Of a stretch of 64,000 nt of DNA, positions 59,160 to 64,000 are shown one piece after another (positions within the stretch are counted from its first letter, which is position 1; each line of letters starts with the position of its first letter). The position numbers and the translations under genes are program-made. Below the pieces are notes generated by a model, which worked only from the letters and a program-made list of their open reading frames with translations, did not search any database and was not told the origin of the DNA. Origin of the DNA: Angelakisella sp. (GTDB lineage Bacteria > Bacillota > Clostridia > Oscillospirales > Ruminococcaceae); assembly GCA_020024555.1 (NCBI GenBank), contig JAHHTQ010000001.1:62001-126000 (forward strand), given 5' to 3'.

Positions 59160-61235
59160 TCATTCTTCTTTTCTCAATGCCTTTGCTTCTTCGATAACAC
59201 TGTCTACTAAGTTTTGTGGAAGTGGCTCGTAACGTTCAAATTCAAGTGTGAATGAACCTCTGCCCTGAGTAGCGGAACGTAGGAAAGTTGTAAAATCAAA
59301 CATTTCGGAGATAGGAACTTCTGCCATAATTTCCTGCATAGCGTCATCGGTAGGATTCATTCCCAAAACTCTGCCACGACGTTTATTAAGTTCACCTAGA
59401 ATATCACCTGTATTACTGTCCGGAGCATATACCGTAAGTTTTCCTATTGGTTCAAGAATAATTGGTGATGCGTCTGGCAAACCTGTCTTATATGCGATAG
59501 AAGCGGCGGTCTTAAATGCCATTTCCGAGGAGTCAACAGGGTGATACGAACCGTCAACAAGTGTCGCTTTTAGTCCAACTACCGGATATCCGGCAACCAC
59601 ACCGCATTTTATTGCCTCTTGTAGTCCTTTTTCAACAGCGGGGAAGAAGTTTTTCGGCACAGCACCGCCAAATACATTTTCTTCAAATACAAGTCCATCG
59701 CTGTCACAAGGCTCGAATTCTATCCAAACATCACCGTATTGACCGTGTCCGCCGGATTGTTTCTTGTGTTTACCCTGTACTTTTACTTTTTTTCGTATAG
59801 TTTCACGGTATGCAACACGTGGTTTTTTCAGTGTTACCGTTATACCGAATTTATTTTGCAATTTTGATATAATAACATCAAGATGTTGTTCGCCAAGTCC
59901 TGATATCAAGAACTGTTTGGTTTCAATATTATTTTCAAACGAAAGCGCAGGATCTTCTTCCATCAGTCTTTGTATTGCCGATGCAATTTTTCCTTCATCA
60001 TTTTTATCTTTAATTTCAACTGCCATTGTTAGGCAGGGAGCAGGAAATTCAACACGTTTACACTCAACAATACGTTTAGGGTCACAAAGCGTATCTCCTG
60101 TTTTGGCATTGGGTAATTTTGTCACTGCGCCAATATCACCTGCAACTATTTCATCAATTTCTTCTTGTTTTTTACCTTTTATAAATAGCAATTTGCCAAG
60201 TTTTTCAGGCTCTTTTGTTCTGGCATTGATTACCTGTGAATTAGCTGTCAGTTTACCGGCAATAACTTTTACAAAGGAAAGTTTACCAACAAATGGGTCT
60301 GCAACTGTTTTGAATACAAATGCAACGGTAGGATCATTTTCATCACAGTTAATCATAACCTCTTTATTGTCCTGATATGCGGTTTCGCTTGCAAGTTCTG
60401 CCGCCGACGGAACAATTTCAAGCATAGCGTTAAGCAGTGGGTGAATAGCTTCGGTAGTAACTGCCGAACCACAATATACAGGATCAATTGTGTGGTCTTT
60501 TATGCCTTTATGTAATCCATGATAAATTTCTTCTTCCGTAAACTTTTCGCCTGCAAAAAATTTATCCATTAATGCGTCATCTGTTTCGGCAATAGCCTCA
60601 GACAGACTGTTTTTCATTTCTTCTATATAGCTTGTGGCAGCCTCAGGTAAAGCCCTTTCCTTTCTTTGACCAGATGTGTCGTAAGCAAAAATTTCATCTG
60701 TGATGAGGTTTACATAACAAACAACTTTATGGTTTTCGATATATGGAACAACAATAGGACAAATGCGATTGCCGAAGGTCTCTTTCATTTGTGACAAAAC
60801 TTTGTTAAAGTCTGCGTTTTCCCTATCCATTTTATTTATGTAGAACATAACGTTTTTACCGAGTTTTTGCGCGGTTTTATATGCTTTTTCAGTACCTACG
60901 TTTACGCCGGATTTACCTGAAACTACAATTAAAACCGTTCCGGCAGCGCGTATGCCTTCCAGTGAGCCTACCTCAAAATCAAATAGTCCGGGACAGTCAA
61001 TAAGATTAATTTTTGTGTCTTTCCATTCCATAGGAGCCACAGCGGACGAGACGCTAACTTTACGTTTGATTTCTTCGGGGTCAAAATCGCAAATTGTGTT
61101 ACCGTCAACAACACGTCCCAAACGTTCAGAAGTTTCCGCTCTATATAGCATAGCCTCTGTAAGAGATGTTTTACCTGATCCGCTGTGGCCTGTTACAGCG
61201 ACATTTCTTATTTTGTCTGATGAATAAACTTTCAT
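59160..61235 (-). CDS. Elongation factor G-like protein (EF-G paralogue)
   Basis: 691 residues with full EF-G domain order (G, II, III, IV, V). G1 is GHSGSGKTS (residues 16-24) instead of AHIDAGKTT, and G3 is DCPGLFDFEVG where classical EF-G has DTPGHVDF; NKMDRE is conserved. The catalytic histidine after DxPG is thus Leu. EF-G paralogues of this kind (EF-G2-like) occur widely in Gram-positives with unclear function and differ from the main translocase. It is unlikely to be the main fusA. No ribosomal-protein operon is adjacent. Confidence 0.9.
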   Translation of the reverse strand: MKVYSSDKIRNVAVTGHSGSGKTSLTEAMLYRAETSERLGRVVDGNTICDFDPEEIKRKVSVSSAVAPMEWKDTKINLIDCPGLFDFEVGSLEGIRAAGTVLIVVSGKSGVNVGTEKAYKTAQKLGKNVMFYINKMDRENADFNKVLSQMKETFGNRICPIVVPYIENHKVVCYVNLITDEIFAYDTSGQRKERALPEAATSYIEEMKNSLSEAIAETDDALMDKFFAGEKFTEEEIYHGLHKGIKDHTIDPVYCGSAVTTEAIHPLLNAMLEIVPSAAELASETAYQDNKEVMINCDENDPTVAFVFKTVADPFVGKLSFVKVIAGKLTANSQVINARTKEPEKLGKLLFIKGKKQEEIDEIVAGDIGAVTKLPNAKTGDTLCDPKRIVECKRVEFPAPCLTMAVEIKDKNDEGKIASAIQRLMEEDPALSFENNIETKQFLISGLGEQHLDVIISKLQNKFGITVTLKKPRVAYRETIRKKVKVQGKHKKQSGGHGQYGDVWIEFEPCDSDGLVFEENVFGGAVPKNFFPAVEKGLQEAIKCGVVAGYPVVGLKATLVDGSYHPVDSSEMAFKTAASIAYKTGLPDASPIILEPIGKLTVYAPDSNTGDILGELNKRRGRVLGMNPTDDAMQEIMAEVPISEMFDFTTFLRSATQGRGSFTLEFERYEPLPQNLVDSVIEEAKALRKEE

Positions 61236-61636
61236 AAATATAGCCCCTTTCGTTTGTCAAGTATGCCAGCATAACTTTTGTTATTTTTAAATATAATTTT
61301 TCAATATTTTTCTGTAAAACTATGAATTATGTTATACATTGAATATATTATACATATTCTTTGTGCAATTTGCAATAGTTTTCGGTGAAAAAAGTAAGAC
61401 TTTTTATTACAAATTATGGAGCAAATTTTTGTCTATATTTTTTAATTTTGAATTATCATACAAGCCGAACAATTAATAACAATCTAATTATTATTAATAA
61501 ATATTTTATTATAATATTGCATATTATATGCAAATCTGATATTATAAATAAGTATAAGTATAATATTTATCAAAAACAAATCTGATTATTATTAATTTTT
61601 ACGGACTTAAATAAAATTAAGGAGTGTGCATAATAA
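61236..61636 (+). promoter_or_regulatory. Intergenic region with zapA promoter and dyad
   Basis: 401 AT-rich bases, without any gene that I could support. TTGCAT (61517-61522), 17-base spacer and TATTAT (61540-61545) form a promoter for the ZapA-like gene. A perfect dyad TTGCATA-TTA-TATGCAA (61517-61533) covers the -35 region and may be an operator. Confidence 0.55.
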
Positions 61637-62818
61637 TTGAATAGAATAACAATTAGCATAATGGGTAATGAATACAGATTGGTGACAGAGAGTTCACCCG
61701 AGCATATCCATAATATTGAACAGCAATTAAATGACCAAATTATATCTTTGTGCGGAAAAAGAATTGATATAGCATACCAAGATGCGTTAGTTTTAATATC
61801 GCTAAATTTGTTAGATACAAAAAATGCCTATGAGAAGAAGATTGATGAACTTATAGAAGAAAATGATAAACTAAAAGTACAACAGGAAGAACAAAATATA
61901 CTAAATACAGAGTTAAGGGATTTAAATGAGAAGCTACAAGACTTACTTAGTCGGGCAGCAAAACAAATTAACGCTATGAGTCAAAGTCTTGAAGAAAACA
62001 ATAATTTATCGGCAGACAAGAGCATTGAAACAGAAGAAAGAAAAATTGAGTTGGATAATGATTGCGCTGATACAAGTGTAGTAGAAAATACATATAATTT
62101 TGACAGTATTCAAAAAACAGATACTTTTGAGGGTAATGTAACACCAACATTGGATTTAGAGGGCATTGAGCAAAATGGAACAGTATCCGAAAACGATACG
62201 GATACTGTTTCTGATGAACATATTACAGAAAATGACAATTTTTCCGAAATGCTTGATTATATAATAAATAATGATGATATTGATGCCGCAATAGACAGAG
62301 TTATTCAAGAAAACAGAGAAAAAATAAATGAGATAAATTCTTTGGTGTCTGATGTGGAAATTCAAAATGATTCAAATGTATATGTTAATGTTGAAGATGA
62401 TTATGCGCAAAAACTAATGGAAGAACAGGAAAGTTTGAACAATGGTACGCTTTGCGATAATGATAATACGCCTAATACGGACAGTAATGCAGAGAATAAT
62501 CAAACAAACGAAAATTACTATGAAGGCGGAGTTCAGGAAAATTATACCAATAATTGCAATGAATATTCAAATTATAACAACTTAGAAGAAAATTCTTTTG
62601 ATGAAGCAAAAGAACTGATTGATGCGCAAGAGGTTAAACGCGCAGATTTCAGAGATTTTGATTCTACAAACAGTTTTGGCAGTGATATGGAAGTTAACAG
62701 AAGAATGTCTGATTTTTCATCAACTATCACCCAAACAAATAATGAAGCAGAACAATTAAGACAAGAGGTAGAGAGAATAAAGAAAAAAATACCTTTGATT
62801 AAACCAAAAAAATGTTAA
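61637..62818 (+). CDS. zapA: ZapA-domain protein with long acidic extension
   Basis: 393 residues. Residues 1 to about 75 are a ZapA domain (ITISIMGNEYRLVTESSPEH followed by QQLNDQIISLCGK, and YQDALVLISLNLLD) that in other bacteria binds FtsZ. A coiled coil (about 70-120) follows, then about 230 residues rich in Asp, Glu and Asn, probably disordered (for example NEYSNYNNLEENSFD), ending in a basic helix RQEVERIKKKIPLIKPKK. Normal ZapA is 90-150 residues. The start is TTG at 61637 with AAGGAG upstream. The U32 gene follows after 18 bases. Confidence 0.8.
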   Translation: MNRITISIMGNEYRLVTESSPEHIHNIEQQLNDQIISLCGKRIDIAYQDALVLISLNLLDTKNAYEKKIDELIEENDKLKVQQEEQNILNTELRDLNEKLQDLLSRAAKQINAMSQSLEENNNLSADKSIETEERKIELDNDCADTSVVENTYNFDSIQKTDTFEGNVTPTLDLEGIEQNGTVSENDTDTVSDEHITENDNFSEMLDYIINNDDIDAAIDRVIQENREKINEINSLVSDVEIQNDSNVYVNVEDDYAQKLMEEQESLNNGTLCDNDNTPNTDSNAENNQTNENYYEGGVQENYTNNCNEYSNYNNLEENSFDEAKELIDAQEVKRADFRDFDSTNSFGSDMEVNRRMSDFSSTITQTNNEAEQLRQEVERIKKKIPLIKPKKC

Positions 62819-62836
62819 TATAAAATGGAGAACCAA

Positions 62837-64000
62837 ATGGAAATACTCGCGCCGGTAGGTGGAAAAGAACAATTAATAGCCGCTGTTCGCAGTGGCGCAA
62901 ATGCAGTTTATCTTGGAACAAAAGGTTTTAATGCCCGCAGAAATGCAACAAATTTTGATAGTGAAGAATTAATGGAAGCAGTAAGCTACTGCCACGCAAG
63001 AAATGTTGCTGTGCATGTCGCTTTGAACACATTGTTAAAAGATGAAGAAATAGAAAAAGTAATAGAAGAAATAAAAATGGTAGCCGCTTGTGGAGTTGAT
63101 GCAGTAATTGTGCAGGATTTAGGAGTTGCCGCGCTTGTAAAGCAGTGTGTTCCTACGCTTGCCATACACGCTTCAACCCAACTTTCAACTCATAATGTTG
63201 AGGGAGCGATGTTATTAAAACAATATGGCTTTACAAGAGTTGTTCTTGCCCGTGAACTTTCGGAAGATGAGATAACCAAAATTGTTGAAAAAACAAATAT
63301 GGAAGTTGAAATTTTTGTGCATGGAGCTCACTGTATGTCGGTTTCAGGAAACTGCTATATGTCGGCTCTATTTGGTGAACGAAGCGGAAATAGGGGACTG
63401 TGTGCCCAGCCTTGCCGACTGAACTTTAAATCAAGAGCAGGGGAATACGCATTGTCGCTTAAAGATATGTCGCTTATTACAAAGATGAAACAGCTTGTGA
63501 GAACAGGCGTTGTTTCATTAAAGATAGAAGGCAGAATGAAAAGACCGGAGTATGTGGCGGCGGCAGTAACATCTTGTGTAAAAGCATTGAATAATCAAGA
63601 GCCTGATATTGATACTTTGCAAGCTGTTTTTTCCCGCAGTGGCTTTACTGATGGATATTTCGCAAACAAAAGAGACAGAACAATGTTCGGATATCGTACA
63701 AAAGAAGATGTCGTGGCTGCAAATTCCGTATTTAAACAGTTGGGTATTATCTACAAAGACGAAACACCGCTTGTACCTATTGATATGAATATGTCAATTA
63801 AGAAAGATGAAAGCGCGGTTTTAATGGTTAATGACGGTAAAAATTCGGTTACGGTTATGGGAGAAGTTCCGCAAACAGCCATTAACGCGCCGACAACCAA
63901 GGAACTTGTAGAACGCAGTTTGATGAAAACAGGTTCAACGCCGTTTTATCTAAAAGATTTTTCTTGCGATATTGATGACAATATAGTTTTGCCGATATCA
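62837..64000 (+). CDS. Peptidase U32 family protein (partial, runs off the window)
   Basis: 388 codons are visible from ATG 62837 with no stop; the frame continues past the window. The opening MEILAPVGGKEQLIAAVRSG and NAVYLGTKGFNARRNA, followed by IFVHGAHCMSVSGNCYMSAL and the NRGLCAQPCRLNF segment with paired cysteines, are those of U32 proteins (YrrO, YhbU, RlhA group). Family members act in collagen degradation by annotation or in tRNA and rRNA hydroxylation, where the conserved cysteines hold an iron-sulfur cluster. GGAG lies 10 bases before the ATG. Confidence 0.9.
   Translation, partial: MEILAPVGGKEQLIAAVRSGANAVYLGTKGFNARRNATNFDSEELMEAVSYCHARNVAVHVALNTLLKDEEIEKVIEEIKMVAACGVDAVIVQDLGVAALVKQCVPTLAIHASTQLSTHNVEGAMLLKQYGFTRVVLARELSEDEITKIVEKTNMEVEIFVHGAHCMSVSGNCYMSALFGERSGNRGLCAQPCRLNFKSRAGEYALSLKDMSLITKMKQLVRTGVVSLKIEGRMKRPEYVAAAVTSCVKALNNQEPDIDTLQAVFSRSGFTDGYFANKRDRTMFGYRTKEDVVAANSVFKQLGIIYKDETPLVPIDMNMSIKKDESAVLMVNDGKNSVTVMGEVPQTAINAPTTKELVERSLMKTGSTPFYLKDFSCDIDDNIVLPIS

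Noticed and set aside
59764..60375. A 203-codon plus-strand open frame opposite the EF-G-like gene
   Set aside because: Antisense shadow of a complete, well-conserved gene.
1..64000. CRISPR array, tRNA or rRNA genes
   Set aside because: No regularly spaced direct repeats and no tRNA or rRNA sequence were seen by eye on either strand; a covariance-model scan would be needed to exclude weak tRNA-like or small RNA genes.

Overview
The window is an AT-rich stretch of a bacterial chromosome with the gene content and gene order of a low-GC, Gram-positive, spore-forming Clostridia-type Firmicute. The signs are nusA-ylxR-ylxQ-infB-rbfA-nrnA-truB-ribF order, ligA-gatCAB, a darA-holB-ricT cluster, spoIIAA-spoIIAB-sigF, a YlmC/YmxH sporulation protein, rubrerythrin, consensus sigma-A promoters with 17-bp spacers, strong GGAGG-type ribosome binding sites and frequent TTG starts. 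I saw no rRNA, tRNA, CRISPR array, prophage, transposase or restriction system. It is mostly core genome, so most of the novelty lies in regulatory sites and unusual versions of known proteins. Genus cannot be told from the sequence alone.

Layout. 1-7.6 kb: translation and RNA maturation operon (nusA end to ribF), then a membrane-anchored unknown. 7.6-9.0 kb, minus strand: a small metal/redox group (HMA-domain protein, a 56-aa DUF3006-like protein, rubrerythrin) interrupted by a ~310-bp element packed with hairpins. 9.2-17.2 kb: ligA, gatCAB, rpiB, a surface protein and nicotinate phosphoribosyltransferase. 17.4-26.6 kb: NERD-like membrane protein, QueG-like protein, FemAB-type transferase, YaaO-like decarboxylase, darA, holB, ricT, zinc-ribbon protein, aldehyde dehydrogenase and a thioredoxin-reductase-like flavoprotein that seems not to bind NADPH. 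26.7-34.4 kb: solute-binding lipoprotein, Cys-rich protein, pyruvate kinase, DegV, and cobS-cobU-cobC-cbiB. 34.4-36.2 kb: guanine riboswitch and purine permease. 36.3-47.6 kb, minus strand: small unknown, THUMP methyltransferase, fba, cyclophilin, prmC, yqhQ, a lipoprotein/response-regulator/histidine-kinase triad, alr and tgt. 47.7-51.4 kb: ECF S-component (probably niacin) behind a palindromic operator, a BTAD regulator, and the spoIIA operon. 51.4-56.3 kb: citrate synthase, cobalamin riboswitch and B12-type ABC importer. 56.4-64 kb: GNAT, ylmC, TRIC-like channel, orphan hypB behind a 13-bp dyad, EF-G paralogue, ZapA with a long acidic tail, and the start of a U32 peptidase.

Themes. Vitamin economy is strong: niacin (pncB plus the ECF S-component), cobalamin (riboswitch-controlled import plus late assembly enzymes, no corrin-ring genes here), flavin (ribF) and purine uptake under riboswitch control. 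Oxygen and metal handling shows in rubrerythrin, the HMA protein, the thioredoxin-reductase-like flavoprotein and hypB.
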